The notes under the pieces: model-generated | What the model was told of the DNA's origin: nothing | Database searches by the model: none | What the model saw: the letters and a program-made list of their open reading frames with translations, nothing else | Program-made: the position numbers and the translations under genes | Source of the DNA: Sphingomonas mollis | GTDB lineage: Bacteria > Pseudomonadota > Alphaproteobacteria > Sphingomonadales > Sphingomonadaceae | NCBI RefSeq assembly: GCF_016427505.1 | Contig: NZ_JAELXS010000003.1 | Location: 310,001 to 374,000, forward strand | DNA length: 64,000 bases | Direction: 5' to 3' | Shown: positions 1-8,467 of the stretch, in pieces | Position numbering within the stretch: position 1 is the first letter of the stretch | Layout: each line of letters starts with the position of its first letter

Positions 1-54
1 ATCGTCGATGCTGACGGGAAGCGTTTCGGGCTGCGGCTTGATCTGGGTTGCCAT
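1..54 (-). CDS. N-terminus of an unidentified protein (partial)
   Basis: Only the first 18 codons are in the window: an ATG read on the minus strand from base 54, giving MATQIKPQPETLPVSIDD, open to the window edge. The codons have the G/C third positions typical of the neighbours. It diverges from the dehydrogenase gene at 109, with about 54 bases between the two starts. The fragment is too short to assign a family, and the start is inferred only from the ATG and open frame. Confidence 0.45.
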   Translation of the reverse strand, partial: MATQIKPQPETLPVSIDD

Positions 55-108
55 GCGCTCCCGTTAGACCGTCTGGCGCGGTGGGGGAACACCGCTTATG
101 CGGGCGCC

Positions 109-966
109 ATGGCAAAGCTGGCATTCATCGGAACAGGCGTAATGGGCGCGCCGATGGCGGGGCATCTCGTCACGGCGGGGCATGAGGTGACGGTCTATAA
201 CCGTACGCGGGCGAAGGCGAAGGCGTGGGCGGCGCAATATGGCGGCGCGGTGGCGGCGACGCCGGCCGAGGCGGCCGGGGGCGCAGGGGCGGTGTTCGCT
301 TGCGTCGGCAATGACGACGATCTGGCGGCGGTGACGCTGGGCGACGACGGTGCTTTCGCGGCGATGGCGGATGGTGCGTTGTTCGTGGATCACACCACCG
401 TGTCGGCGACGATCGCGCGGCGGCTGGCAGCGGAGACGCGGCTGCTGGTGCTGGATGCGCCGGTGTCTGGCGGGCAGGCGGGCGCGGAGAACGGCAAGCT
501 GTCGATCATGTGCGGCGGTTCGGCCGAGGCATTCGCGGCGGCGGAGCCGTTGATGCAGGCCTATGCCGCGCGGATCGTCCATGTCGGCGACGCGGGCGCG
601 GGCCAGCAGACCAAGATGTGCAACCAGATCGCGATCGCCGGCGTGGTGCAGGGCGTGGCCGAGGCGTTGCGGTTCGCGCAGAAGAGCGGACTGGATACGG
701 GCAAGGTGCTGGAGGCGATCTCCGGCGGCGCGGCGCAAAGCTGGCAGATGGTCAATCGCTGGGAATCGATGGCGGACGAGCGGTTCGATTTCGGGTTCGC
801 GGTCGACTGGATGCGCAAGGACCTGGGGCTGGCGCTGGACGAGGCGCGGGCGAACGGTGCGGTGCTGCCGGTCGCGGCGCTGGTCGATCAATTCTATGCC
901 GAGGTGCAGGCGATGGGCGGGGCGCGGCAGGATACGAGTTCGCTGGCGCGGAGGTTGCCGAAGTGA
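109..966 (+). CDS. NAD(P)-dependent beta-hydroxyacid dehydrogenase (3-hydroxyisobutyrate dehydrogenase family)
   Basis: This 285-residue cytosolic protein belongs to the 6-phosphogluconate dehydrogenase-like / 3-hydroxyisobutyrate dehydrogenase family, which oxidises beta-hydroxyacids or reduces the semialdehydes. The N-terminal Rossmann motif GTGVMGAPMA lies at residues 8-17, the substrate-binding DAPVSGG at 116-122, and the catalytic GxxKxxxN element shows K169 and N172. The helical C-terminal dimerisation domain is complete and the length is normal. The stop overlaps the GTG start of the amidohydrolase gene as GTGA, so the two are probably translationally coupled. The exact substrate (3-hydroxyisobutyrate, tartronate semialdehyde, succinic semialdehyde) cannot be decided from sequence. 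Confidence 0.9.
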   Translation: MAKLAFIGTGVMGAPMAGHLVTAGHEVTVYNRTRAKAKAWAAQYGGAVAATPAEAAGGAGAVFACVGNDDDLAAVTLGDDGAFAAMADGALFVDHTTVSATIARRLAAETRLLVLDAPVSGGQAGAENGKLSIMCGGSAEAFAAAEPLMQAYAARIVHVGDAGAGQQTKMCNQIAIAGVVQGVAEALRFAQKSGLDTGKVLEAISGGAAQSWQMVNRWESMADERFDFGFAVDWMRKDLGLALDEARANGAVLPVAALVDQFYAEVQAMGGARQDTSSLARRLPK

Positions 967-2603
967 GGGCGATGTTTGCTGTGATGCTGGCGTTGCTGCC
1001 CGCCCCCGCATTCGCCGATGCGCTGGTCGATAATGTCGATGGCATCACGCTGGATGCCGATGGCAAGGTGGTGCGCTTCACCGGGCTGGTGCTGACGACG
1101 GATGGCAAGGTCGTGCGGTTGCTGGGCGAGAAGGACAAGCGGCCGGAGAAGCTCGACTGGCGCGCGGACATGAAGGGGCGGGTGATGCTGCCGGGCTTCG
1201 TGGATGCTCATGGGCATGTGATGGAACTGGGGTTCCGGGCGCTGGAACTCGATCTGTCGGGTACGAAGTCGCTGGACGAGGCGAAGGCGCGGATCGCGGC
1301 CTATGCGGCGGCCAATCCGGAGCGGAAGTGGATTCTGGGCGGCGGCTGGAATCAGGAGGCATGGGGGCTGGGGCGCTTTCCGACCGCTGCCGATCTGGAT
1401 GCGGTGGTCGCGGATCGACCGGTGTTCCTGTCGCGGGTCGATGGCCATGCCGGCTGGGCGAACAGCGCGGCGATCAAGGCGGCAGGCGTGACCGCGAAGA
1501 GCGTGTCGCCACCGGGCGGGCGGATCGAGAAGGCGGGATTGCTGCCCAGTGGCGTGTTCGTCGATGCGGCGCAGGAACTGATCCGCAAGGCGGTGCCGGC
1601 GATTCAGCCCAAGGAGCGCGATGTCGCCTTCGTGAAGGCACAGACGGCGTTGCTGTCGATGGGCATCACCGCGACCGCCGACATGGGCACGACCGTGGAC
1701 GAATGGCTGACGTACCGGCGGATGGGCGATCGCGGGGCGCTGCGCGTGCGGATCATGAGCTATGGCAGCGGGATCGACGATACGGTGCGGATCGGTGGCA
1801 CGGGGCCGACGCCGTGGCTGTATGCCGACAAGCTGAAGCTGGTGGGCGTGAAGCTGTATGGCGACGGTGCGCTGGGATCGCGCGGCGCGTGGTTGAAGGC
1901 GCCCTATGCCGATGCGCCACGCGAGCGGGGGCTGGGTTTCATGACCGATACGGTCATCCGCAACCTGATGAGCCGGGCGGCGATGGATAATTATCAGGTT
2001 GCGGTTCATGCGATCGGCGATGCCGCCAATGCGCAGGTGCTGGGCGCGGTCGAGGAACTGGCGGAGACGTACAAGGGCGATCGCCGCTGGCGGATCGAAC
2101 ATGCACAGATCGTCGATCCGGCCGATCTGAAACGCTTTGGCCAGCACGGCATCATCGCGTCGATGCAGCCGGTGCACCAGACCAGCGACCGGACGATGGC
2201 GGAGGCGCGGCTGGGGGCCGCACGGCTGGCGGGCGCCTATGCGTGGAAATCGATGCTGGCGAACGGATCGCGGCTGGCGTTCGGGTCGGACTATCCGGTC
2301 GAAAGCCCCGATCCCTTTGCGGGCTGGGCAGCGGCGTTCACCCGGCAGGGGGCGGACGACCAGCCGTTCGGTGGATGGCAGCCGCAGGAGGCGGTGACGC
2401 GCGAACAGGCATGGGCGGCGTTCACGCAAGGCGGCGCCTATGCCGGATTCGCCGAGGACAAGTTCGGGCGACTGGGCGTGGGGCAGCGGGCGGACTTCGT
2501 GATCGTCGATCGTGATCCGATCGCCGCCAGTGCGGCCGAGCTGCGCGCGACGAAGGTGCAGGAGACATGGGTCGGGGGCGAGAAGGTGTGGGAGCGGAAA
2601 TAG
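963..2603 (+). CDS. Secreted metal-dependent amidohydrolase (amidohydrolase 3 / YtcJ-like)
   Basis: About 546 residues with a short signal peptide ending PAFADA, so probably periplasmic. The metal-binding start of the TIM barrel is seen in [11 protein letters not shown], followed by the later family elements [17 protein letters not shown] and FGSDYPVES typical of the amidohydrolase 3 family. These enzymes hydrolyse amides, formamides or imides; the substrate is unknown. I chose the GTG at 963, which overlaps the previous stop as GTGA and gives the signal peptide a basic start (VRAM...); the ATG at 972 is the alternative. The 3' end overlaps the glutaminase start, which suggests a three-gene unit. 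Confidence 0.88.
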   Translation: MRAMFAVMLALLPAPAFADALVDNVDGITLDADGKVVRFTGLVLTTDGKVVRLLGEKDKRPEKLDWRADMKGRVMLPGFVDAHGHVMELGFRALELDLSGTKSLDEAKARIAAYAAANPERKWILGGGWNQEAWGLGRFPTAADLDAVVADRPVFLSRVDGHAGWANSAAIKAAGVTAKSVSPPGGRIEKAGLLPSGVFVDAAQELIRKAVPAIQPKERDVAFVKAQTALLSMGITATADMGTTVDEWLTYRRMGDRGALRVRIMSYGSGIDDTVRIGGTGPTPWLYADKLKLVGVKLYGDGALGSRGAWLKAPYADAPRERGLGFMTDTVIRNLMSRAAMDNYQVAVHAIGDAANAQVLGAVEELAETYKGDRRWRIEHAQIVDPADLKRFGQHGIIASMQPVHQTSDRTMAEARLGAARLAGAYAWKSMLANGSRLAFGSDYPVESPDPFAGWAAAFTRQGADDQPFGGWQPQEAVTREQAWAAFTQGGAYAGFAEDKFGRLGVGQRADFVIVDRDPIAASAAELRATKVQETWVGGEKVWERK

Positions 2604-3532
2604 ACCTTTCCGCGATCGTCGCCGACATCGCTGCCGAAATGGCGGCGGCGCCCGATCGCGGTACGCCGGCATCGTACATTCCGCCGCTGGCAGCGGTCGA
2701 TCCGGGCAAGTTCGGGATCGCGGTGATCGAGGCGGACGGGACATGCCATCTGGCCGGCGATGCCGAGGAGGCATTCTCGATCCAGTCGATCTCCAAGGTC
2801 TTCGCGCTGACGCTGGCGCTGGGCCATGTCGGCGACCAGTCGTGGCGGCGCGTGGGGGTGGAGCCGTCGGGCAGCGCGTTCAACTCGATCGTCCAGCTGG
2901 AGGCGGAGCACGGCATTCCGCGCAATCCGTTCATCAATGCCGGCGCGATCGTGGTCGCCGACGTGCTGCTGGGTCGCAACGAACCGCGTGAGGCGATCGG
3001 CGAGATACTGCGCTTCGTCCGCGCGCTGGCGGGGGACGACACGATCGTGATCGACCGCAGCGTGGCGGAGGCGGAGGTGGCGACGGGCCATCGCAACGTG
3101 GCGCTGGCCAGTTACATGCGCTCGTTCGGCAATATCGAACATGATGTGGAGCGCACGCTGGGCGTGTATTTCCATCAATGCGCGCTGGCGATGAGTTGCC
3201 GGCAACTGGCGCTGGCGGGCCGGTTCCTGATGGCGGACGGGCTGAACCCCGGTACGGGCCGGCAAGTAGTGTCGGCGCTGCGGGCGCGGCGGATCGGCGC
3301 GCTGATGATGATGTGCGGCCATTACGACGGATCGGGCGAGTTCGCCTTTCGGGTCGGCCTGCCCGGCAAATCGGGGGTCGGCGGCGGCATCCTGGCGGTG
3401 GCGCCGGGGCGGGCGAGCATCGCGGTATGGTCACCGGGGCTGAACGAGCGCGGCAATTCGCAACTCGGTACGCTGGCGCTGGAACGGCTGGTGCAGCGGA
3501 CCGGGTGGTCGGTGTTCGAGGCGGATCAATAG
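2588..3532 (+). CDS. glsA: Glutaminase A
   Basis: Serine-dependent beta-lactamase-fold glutaminase that converts L-glutamine to glutamate and ammonia. About 314 residues, matching the bacterial GlsA length. The catalytic Ser-x-x-Lys is in SIQSISK (S67, K70 from the chosen start), followed by the conserved [32 protein letters not shown] and KSGVGGGI segments. The chosen start is the GTG at 2588, inside the 3' end of the amidohydrolase gene; this removes 7 poorly conserved residues relative to the longest frame. The overlap suggests co-expression with the two upstream genes. Confidence 0.93.
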   Translation: MGAEIDLSAIVADIAAEMAAAPDRGTPASYIPPLAAVDPGKFGIAVIEADGTCHLAGDAEEAFSIQSISKVFALTLALGHVGDQSWRRVGVEPSGSAFNSIVQLEAEHGIPRNPFINAGAIVVADVLLGRNEPREAIGEILRFVRALAGDDTIVIDRSVAEAEVATGHRNVALASYMRSFGNIEHDVERTLGVYFHQCALAMSCRQLALAGRFLMADGLNPGTGRQVVSALRARRIGALMMMCGHYDGSGEFAFRVGLPGKSGVGGGILAVAPGRASIAVWSPGLNERGNSQLGTLALERLVQRTGWSVFEADQ

Positions 3533-3613
3533 CGGGCGGGGTGATGCCGGGTAAGGATCGACATCGACATCGACATCGGCGTTGCGCGATAGCGTATCAG
3601 AACAAGGGGTTTT

Positions 3614-3742
3614 CGCGCGGAGGCGAAGAGGACGCAGAGGTGTGCCGTACGGGCGACCTGATCCCTCTTGCCTGACGGCGTGAGAGGATGGACCGTGTTT
3701 GCGGCAAGGGCGACGCCTCCGCGTCCTTTGCGCCTCTGCACG
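3614..3742. repeat. Pair of inverted intergenic repeats (Ser/Arg-like CTCCGCGTCC family)
   Basis: Between glsA and ctrA two arms of about 27 bases, 3614-3640 and 3716-3742, are inverted copies of each other with about 22 matches. Each contains the motif CCTCTGCGTCCTC or CCTCCGCGTCCTT. Between glsA and this pair is a short ATCGAC tandem (about 3.5 units, 3557-3578). I see no convincing ORF in 3533-3809. The pair may form a long hairpin that ends the convergent glsA and ctrA transcripts, or may be a mobile repeat remnant. Confidence 0.55.
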
Positions 3743-3809
3743 AATCGACCGTTCTTCTGCCGCGCGAACGTCGTGACGCTTCGCGTCGAAACTCCGCGAC
3801 GGTGCGAGG

Positions 3810-4511
3810 TCAGGCGACGGCGGTGGCGGCCACATCGTCCAGTTCGCGCAGCACATAGCCGCGGCCCCAGACCGTCTCGATGTAGTTTTCGCCCTCGCAG
3901 GCGAGGCTGAGCTTCTTGCGCAGCTTGCAGATGAAGACGTCGATGATCTTCAGTTCGGGCTCGTCCATGCCGCCATAGAGATGGTTCAGGAACATCTCCT
4001 TGGTCAGGGTCGTACCCTTGCGGAGCGAGAGCAGCTCCAGCATCGCATATTCCTTGCCGGTCAGATGGACGCGGGCGCCATCGACCTCGACCGTCTTGGC
4101 ATCCAGGTTCACCGCCAGCTTGCCGGTGCGGATGACCGACTGGCTGTGACCCTTCGACCGGCGGACGACGGCGTGGATGCGGGCGATCAGTTCTTCGCGG
4201 TGGAAGGGCTTGGTCACGTAATCGTCGGCGCCGAAGCCGAAGCTGCGGACCTTCGAATCCATCTCGCTGACGCCGGACAGGATCAGGACGGGCGTGGTGA
4301 CGCGTGCGACGCGCAGCTTCTTCAACACGTCGTACCCGTGCATGTCGGGCAGGTTCAGATCGAGCAGGATGATGTCGTAATCATACAGCTTGCCGAGGTC
4401 CAAACCTTCCTCACCGAGATCGGTGGTATAGACATTGAATCCTTCGGTATTCAGCATCAGCTCGATGGCCTTGGCCGTCGTTGGCTCGTCCTCGATCAGC
4501 AGCACACGCAT
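3810..4511 (-). CDS. ctrA: Cell-cycle master response regulator CtrA
   Basis: OmpR-family response regulator, 233 residues, against about 231 in Caulobacter. The receiver domain carries the phospho-acceptor D51 (ILLDLNLPD) and K in DYVTKPFH. The C-terminal winged helix contains [33 protein letters not shown] and [10 protein letters not shown], which are diagnostic of CtrA rather than of other OmpR members. CtrA activates or represses flagellar, division and envelope genes. The start is the ATG at 4511; a longer frame with a TTG start adds non-conserved residues. The protein ends in a small hydrophobic tail (AATAVA), comparable to the degron-like tail of Caulobacter CtrA. A CtrA box lies about 85 bases upstream, so autoregulation is likely. 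Confidence 0.96.
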   Translation of the reverse strand: MRVLLIEDEPTTAKAIELMLNTEGFNVYTTDLGEEGLDLGKLYDYDIILLDLNLPDMHGYDVLKKLRVARVTTPVLILSGVSEMDSKVRSFGFGADDYVTKPFHREELIARIHAVVRRSKGHSQSVIRTGKLAVNLDAKTVEVDGARVHLTGKEYAMLELLSLRKGTTLTKEMFLNHLYGGMDEPELKIIDVFICKLRKKLSLACEGENYIETVWGRGYVLRELDDVAATAVA

Positions 4512-4593
4512 CAGGTATTCCCCAGTTGCGGGGCCGTCGATAAGCGAGCGGCCGACCCGAAACATTAACCACACAAGCAATGAAGGCAAAAGG

Positions 4594-4608
4594 TTAATTC
4601 CCGATTAA
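4594..4608 (-). promoter_or_regulatory. CtrA box (TTAA-N7-TTAA)
   Basis: The sequence TTAATTCCCGATTAA is an exact TTAA-N7-TTAA, the consensus full site for CtrA, placed 83-97 bases upstream of the ctrA start codon. Another TTAA half-site lies at 4565-4568. The right half-site includes the TAA stop codon of the upstream AI-2E transporter gene. The site is seen directly; binding and autoregulation are inferred from Caulobacter ctrA. Confidence 0.75.
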
Positions 4609-5687
4609 GCCGGGGTGTCGGTTTTTTCAGAAGGCGCCAATAATGTCGCGTGATCGGCGCGGGGAATATCCTCGCCCAGCACTTCGCGCAGGTACAGGCT
4701 GCGCACGAGGGTGAAGATCACCACGAGCAGCGCGGCCGAGAAGAACAGCCCGAACAGGCCGAACACGATGCCGATGCCGATGATCGCGAAGACGGTGATC
4801 GCAGGCGGGATCGCGATCACGCGCTGCTGGACATAGGGCGTGATGAAGTTGGTCTGGACGAGGCGAACGACCGCATAGGTGGCCAGCGCCCCCAGCACCG
4901 GACCTGTCCCTTGGGTGGCGGCGAGGCCGAGTGCGGGGACCATGGCGGCGGTAGGGCCGACATAGGGGATGAACTCGCTGAGCCCCGCCAGCAGGCCGAG
5001 CGCGGCGGCCGACGGCACGCCCGATATCCAGAGGCCGAGGCCGATCAGAACGCCCATGCTGGTCATCAGGATCAGCGACGATCGCAGCCACAGGCGCAGC
5101 GTGGAGCCGACATCGAACAGCGCATCCTCGATCGCGGCGCGCTTCGACGGGGGCATCAGGAGGAGGAAGCCGCGTTCGTACACCTTGGGATCGCCGGCGA
5201 AGAACAGCGCGCCGATCAGGAGCAGGAGGCAGTTGAGGACGAATTCGCCACCGCCCTCCACCAGCCCGCCGACATCCTGCGCGGCGCGGCTGCCGGCGTA
5301 TGCCTGGCGCACGGCGTCGACGATCTTGGCGCCGACCGGCGATTGCGAGGCCCAGCCGGCGAACTGGTCGATCAGGAAGGGCAGGCGGGTGACGAGGACG
5401 TTCACCTGCTGGCGGAACTCGACCCCGAACAGCCAGACGAGGAAGCCGATGACGCCGAGGACGGTGACGTAGCCGAGCGTCAGCCCGAGCTTCTTCGACG
5501 CGCCGAGATGGTCGCGATAGAGATCGGCGACGGCGTGGATGACGATCGCGCCGAGCATCGATCCGAAGGCGAGGATCAGGAGGTTGCCAGCGCGATAGAG
5601 CGCGGCGGTGACGGCGATCAGGACGATGAGGATGATGACGCGACGGATGAAGCGGGCGTCGGCCTTGTCGGGGGCGAGGCGGTTCAT
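4605..5687 (-). CDS. AI-2E family transporter (PerM/UPF0118)
   Basis: Inner-membrane protein of 360 residues with the family layout: two N-terminal membrane helices, a soluble middle region, then about five helices with the conserved segment LAGLSEFIPYVGPTAAMVPAL and the late helix IPPAITVFAIIGIGIVFGLFG. Members export diverse small solutes; the AI-2 label is historical and the substrate here is unknown. The start is the ATG at 5687 (MNRLAPDKAD...); the upstream frame is a translated repeat region rather than protein. It lies upstream of ctrA on the same strand, with its stop codon inside the CtrA box, so the two are probably separately regulated. Confidence 0.85.
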   Translation of the reverse strand: MNRLAPDKADARFIRRVIILIVLIAVTAALYRAGNLLILAFGSMLGAIVIHAVADLYRDHLGASKKLGLTLGYVTVLGVIGFLVWLFGVEFRQQVNVLVTRLPFLIDQFAGWASQSPVGAKIVDAVRQAYAGSRAAQDVGGLVEGGGEFVLNCLLLLIGALFFAGDPKVYERGFLLLMPPSKRAAIEDALFDVGSTLRLWLRSSLILMTSMGVLIGLGLWISGVPSAAALGLLAGLSEFIPYVGPTAAMVPALGLAATQGTGPVLGALATYAVVRLVQTNFITPYVQQRVIAIPPAITVFAIIGIGIVFGLFGLFFSAALLVVIFTLVRSLYLREVLGEDIPRADHATLLAPSEKTDTPA

Positions 5688-5760
5688 GAGTGGCGGGTGC
5701 CGAGCGCAGTTTCGTGGTGGTGGGGTTTTTGCGAGTTGCTGTGCCGAATCAAACAGGGTG

Positions 5761-5853
5761 CCTCCCCGGCAGAGGCCGGGGTCCAGGTGGGAGGGCCGTC
5801 GTGGGTCATTACAACCCTCCGCCCAACTGGACCCCGGCCTCCGCCGGGGAGGC
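5761..5853. repeat. Palindromic intergenic repeat
   Basis: Two arms, about 5761-5790 and 5822-5853, are inverted copies. Each contains GGACCCCGGCCTC or its complement, with an inner GGCCGGGG palindrome. It sits between two divergent genes (AI-2E transporter and LysR gene ends) in a 194-base non-coding stretch, 5688-5881. Repeats of this type are dispersed in sphingomonad and Caulobacter intergenic regions; the function is unknown, possibly an mRNA hairpin. Confidence 0.6.
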
Positions 5854-5881
5854 GATCCGTGGGGTCGGTCGGGGCTGGCGA

Positions 5882-6823
5882 TCACGCATCCGCAGATACT
5901 GGCAGATCACTCGCGGGGAGGACAGCGCCGGCGCAGGGGTCGCGCAGGTTCTGGCTGAGGAAGGCGATCAGCGCCTCGACCCGCTGCGGACGCAGGGGGC
6001 TGGGCGGGGTGAGCAGATGGAGGCCGATCGGCGGCGGTGTCCAGTCGGGCAGGATCGCGACGAGCCGGCCGTCGGACAGCATCGGGCCGACGATGAAGCC
6101 GGGCAGGCGGGCGATGCCGAGCCCGGCGACGAGGGCCGGGACCAGCGCATCGCCGGAATTGGCGATCAGCGGGCCGGTGGGGCGCAGCGTCACCTCCGGT
6201 TCGCCGTCTTTCCGGAAATGCCAGGGGCCGGGGATGTTGGAATAGCCGAGCACGCGGTGCTGCGACAGGTCGGACGGGTGACGCGGCGTTCCCGATGCGG
6301 CGAGATAGGCGGGGGCGGCGACGATATGCGTGGCGATGCCGCACAGGCGGCGGGCGCGCAGGCTGGAATCGGCGAGGTCGCCGATGCGGAGCGCGACGTC
6401 GAACCCCTCCGCGACGATATCGATGCGCGCGTCGGACAGATGCAGGTCGATCTGGATGCCGGGATGCAGCGTCAGGAAGTCGGCGACGAGCGGCGCGACA
6501 TTGGCAATGCCGAAGCTCATCGGCGCGGCGAGGCGGACGCTGCCGGCGGGGGTGCTGGCGGCGTCGCGGGCGGCTTCCTCGGCGGCGCGCGCCTCGGCGA
6601 CGATGCGGCGGGCGTGTTCGGCGAGCGGGCGACCGGCCTCGGTCAGGGCGAGCCGGCGGGAGGTGCGGTGGAACAGCGACTGGCCGAGTTGCGCCTCGAG
6701 CCGCGACACGGCCTTCGACACGGTCGCCTTGGACAGGCCGATCGACTCGGCCGCGCCGCTGAACGAGCGGGCATCGACGACGGCGGCGAAGATCGCCCAA
6801 GCTTCGAGATCGGGTAGTCGCAT
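5882..6823 (-). CDS. LysR family transcriptional regulator
   Basis: 313 residues with an N-terminal winged HTH (residues 1-62; FAAVVDARSFSGAAESIGLSKATVSKAVSRLE) and a PBP2-type effector domain (about 90-300). It resembles the CrgA/YhjC group of LTTRs. It is divergent from the pirin gene, 112 bases apart, and LTTRs commonly control the adjacent divergent gene, so pirin and possibly wrbA are candidate targets. The effector is unknown. The start is the only sensible ATG, directly before the HTH. Confidence 0.9.
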   Translation of the reverse strand: MRLPDLEAWAIFAAVVDARSFSGAAESIGLSKATVSKAVSRLEAQLGQSLFHRTSRRLALTEAGRPLAEHARRIVAEARAAEEAARDAASTPAGSVRLAAPMSFGIANVAPLVADFLTLHPGIQIDLHLSDARIDIVAEGFDVALRIGDLADSSLRARRLCGIATHIVAAPAYLAASGTPRHPSDLSQHRVLGYSNIPGPWHFRKDGEPEVTLRPTGPLIANSGDALVPALVAGLGIARLPGFIVGPMLSDGRLVAILPDWTPPPIGLHLLTPPSPLRPQRVEALIAFLSQNLRDPCAGAVLPASDLPVSADA

Positions 6824-6855
6824 GGCCCTGCTCTCCTCTCGGCTTGTGATAACGG

Positions 6856-6883
6856 CGGAAACGATCGGTTTCCACCGTTTCCG
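6856..6883. promoter_or_regulatory. Candidate LysR operator between lysR-type gene and pirin
   Basis: The divergent intergenic region holds nested dyads: CGGAAACG (6856-6863) against CGTTTCCG (6876-6883), and GGAAAC-GATCG-GTTTCC at 6857-6873. Position and symmetry fit a regulator-binding site for the adjacent LysR protein. The dyads are seen directly; the assignment is inference. Confidence 0.4.
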
Positions 6884-6935
6884 TTTACGTGATGATCGGC
6901 CGCACTATCTTGGCATCAACCAAGGGAGTTAAGCC

Positions 6936-7649
6936 ATGCTCGACACCAAGACCAAGATCGATATCCGCCGTTTCGAGACGCTGGGCCATGCCAATCACGG
7001 CTGGCTCGACGCGCGGCATCATTTTTCGTTCGCCAGCTATCACGAACCGGCCCGGATGGGCTGGGGCGCGATCCGGGTGTGGAACGACGATGTGATCGCG
7101 CCGAACGCCGGTTTTCCGCCGCATCCGCACCGCGACATGGAGATCATCACCTATGTCCGCACCGGTGCGATCACGCATCAGGACTCGCTGGGCAACACCG
7201 GCCGCACCGCGGCGGGCGACGTGCAGGTGATGAGCGCCGGATCGGGCGTGCGCCATGCCGAATTCAACGTCGAAAACGAGGCGACGACGCTATTCCAGAT
7301 CTGGGTGGAGCCGACCACGAAGGGCGGCGAGCCAAGCTGGGGTGCCAAGCCGTTTCCGAGGGACGAGCGGTCCGGCCGGTTTACGGTGCTGGCGAGCGGC
7401 TTTGCCGAGGATGCCGATGCGCTGAAGATCCGCGCCGAGGCCCGTGTGCTGGCGACGACGCTGAGCGCTGGCGAGAGCGTGACGCACGAAGTCGGGGCGG
7501 GGCGGCATGCCTATCTGGTGCCGGCGACGGGCGCCCTCACCATCGACGGCACGGCGGTGAACGCCCGCGATGGTGTGGCGTTGTCGGCGGGGACGGTGAC
7601 GATCACCGCGACCGAGGATGCAGAGATCGTACTGGTCGACGCGGCGTAA
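6936..7649 (+). CDS. Pirin family bicupin protein
   Basis: 237 residues of the pirin/YhaK-YhhW family, two cupin barrels of which the N-terminal one binds metal. The signature HPHRDMEIITYVRTGAITHQDSLGN with downstream GSGVRHAEFN supplies the His/His/His/Glu ligands. A good ribosome site (AGGGAG) precedes the ATG. Some pirins (for example E. coli YhhW) have quercetinase activity in vitro, others act as redox-sensing cofactors. It is followed by wrbA 54 bases downstream, so the pair looks like an electrophile or quinone stress unit. Confidence 0.92.
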   Translation: MLDTKTKIDIRRFETLGHANHGWLDARHHFSFASYHEPARMGWGAIRVWNDDVIAPNAGFPPHPHRDMEIITYVRTGAITHQDSLGNTGRTAAGDVQVMSAGSGVRHAEFNVENEATTLFQIWVEPTTKGGEPSWGAKPFPRDERSGRFTVLASGFAEDADALKIRAEARVLATTLSAGESVTHEVGAGRHAYLVPATGALTIDGTAVNARDGVALSAGTVTITATEDAEIVLVDAA

Positions 7650-7657
7650 ATTCCATT

Positions 7658-7688
7658 CGGCCCCGGCTTCGGTCGGGGCCGTTCCCTA
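7658..7688 (+). terminator. Hairpin between pirin and wrbA
   Basis: CGGCCCC (7658-7664) pairs with GGGGCCG (7675-7681) around a 10-base loop, followed by TTCCCTATTTT. It could end or attenuate the pirin transcript before wrbA, which has its own strong ribosome site. The T-run is imperfect. Confidence 0.5.
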
Positions 7689-7703
7689 TTTTCAGGAGGT
7701 TTC

Positions 7704-8306
7704 ATGGCCAAGGTACTGGTTCTTTATTATTCGTCCTACGGGCATATCGAGCAGATGGCCGATGCCATCGCCGAGGGTGTACGCACCGGCGGGGCAGAGG
7801 TGGACATCCGCCGCGTCGCCGAAACCGCGCCGGCCGAGGTGGTCGAGGCCGCGCATTTCAAGACCGATACCGCGCATCCGCTGATCGAGTCGCCCGATGC
7901 GCTCGCGACCTACGACGCGATCATCGTCGGTGCGCCGACGCGGTACGGCCGGATGCCGGCGCAGATGGCGTCATTCTGGGATACGACGGGCGGCCTGTGG
8001 TTTCAGGGCAAGCTGATCGGCAAGGTCGGCGGTGCGTTCACCTCGACCGCCAGCCAGCATGGCGGACAGGAGACGACGCTGTTCTCGATCATCACCAACC
8101 TGCTGCATCATGGCATGACGATCGTGGGGCTGGATTATGGCTTTCAGGGCCAGATGGGCGTGGACGAGGTGAAGGGCGGTACGCCTTATGGTGCATCGAC
8201 GCTGGCGGATGGCGACGGATCGCGCCAGCCGAGCGCGGTCGAACTGGATGGCGCGCGGTATCAGGGCAAGCGGATCGCCGAGACGGCGGTGAAGTTGTTC
8301 GGGTGA
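7704..8306 (+). CDS. wrbA: NAD(P)H:quinone oxidoreductase WrbA
   Basis: Cytosolic FMN-dependent flavodoxin-like enzyme, 200 residues, that reduces quinones by two electrons. The FMN phosphate loop is [12 protein letters not shown] (residues 8-19), with the family segments [44 protein letters not shown] and [13 protein letters not shown]. The length matches characterised WrbA. A strong AGGAGG lies 6 bases before the ATG. It follows the pirin gene; both are often linked to oxidative or quinone stress. Confidence 0.96.
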   Translation: MAKVLVLYYSSYGHIEQMADAIAEGVRTGGAEVDIRRVAETAPAEVVEAAHFKTDTAHPLIESPDALATYDAIIVGAPTRYGRMPAQMASFWDTTGGLWFQGKLIGKVGGAFTSTASQHGGQETTLFSIITNLLHHGMTIVGLDYGFQGQMGVDEVKGGTPYGASTLADGDGSRQPSAVELDGARYQGKRIAETAVKLFG

Positions 8307-8314
8307 TTTCCCGG

Positions 8315-8344
8315 CCTTTCCCGAGCGGTATCGTTCGGGAAAGG
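8315..8344 (+). terminator. Stem-loop after wrbA
   Basis: CCTTTCCCGAGCG (8315-8327) pairs with CGTTCGGGAAAGG (8332-8344) over a 4-base loop, 8 bases after the wrbA stop. The stem is long and stable, but no T-run follows, so termination is inferred. Confidence 0.5.
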
Positions 8345-8363
8345 CTCCCTATCTCCAATCTCG

Positions 8364-8445
8364 ATCCGTCGTTGCGAGCGTAGCGAAGCAATCCAGCGTT
8401 CCGCGTGACGCCCTGGGTTGCTTCGCTACGCTCGCAACGACGGAT
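8364..8445. repeat. Large palindromic repeat, copy 1
   Basis: Arms at about 8364-8395 and 8413-8445 are near-perfect inverted copies of CGTTGCGAGCGTAGCGAAGC with flanks, with a short GCGTTCCGCGTGACGC spacer. A related copy in the opposite orientation is at 12525-12604. It lies in the gap between wrbA and the M15 peptidase gene, which are convergent. Such elements are frequent between sphingomonad genes. Confidence 0.65.
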
Positions 8446-8467
8446 GGGTCGGCGGGGTCATCAAGCC

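Noticed and set aside
3557..3578. ATCGAC tandem as a CRISPR or VNTR
   Set aside because: Only about 3.5 units of 6 bases and no spacers; a minor simple repeat.
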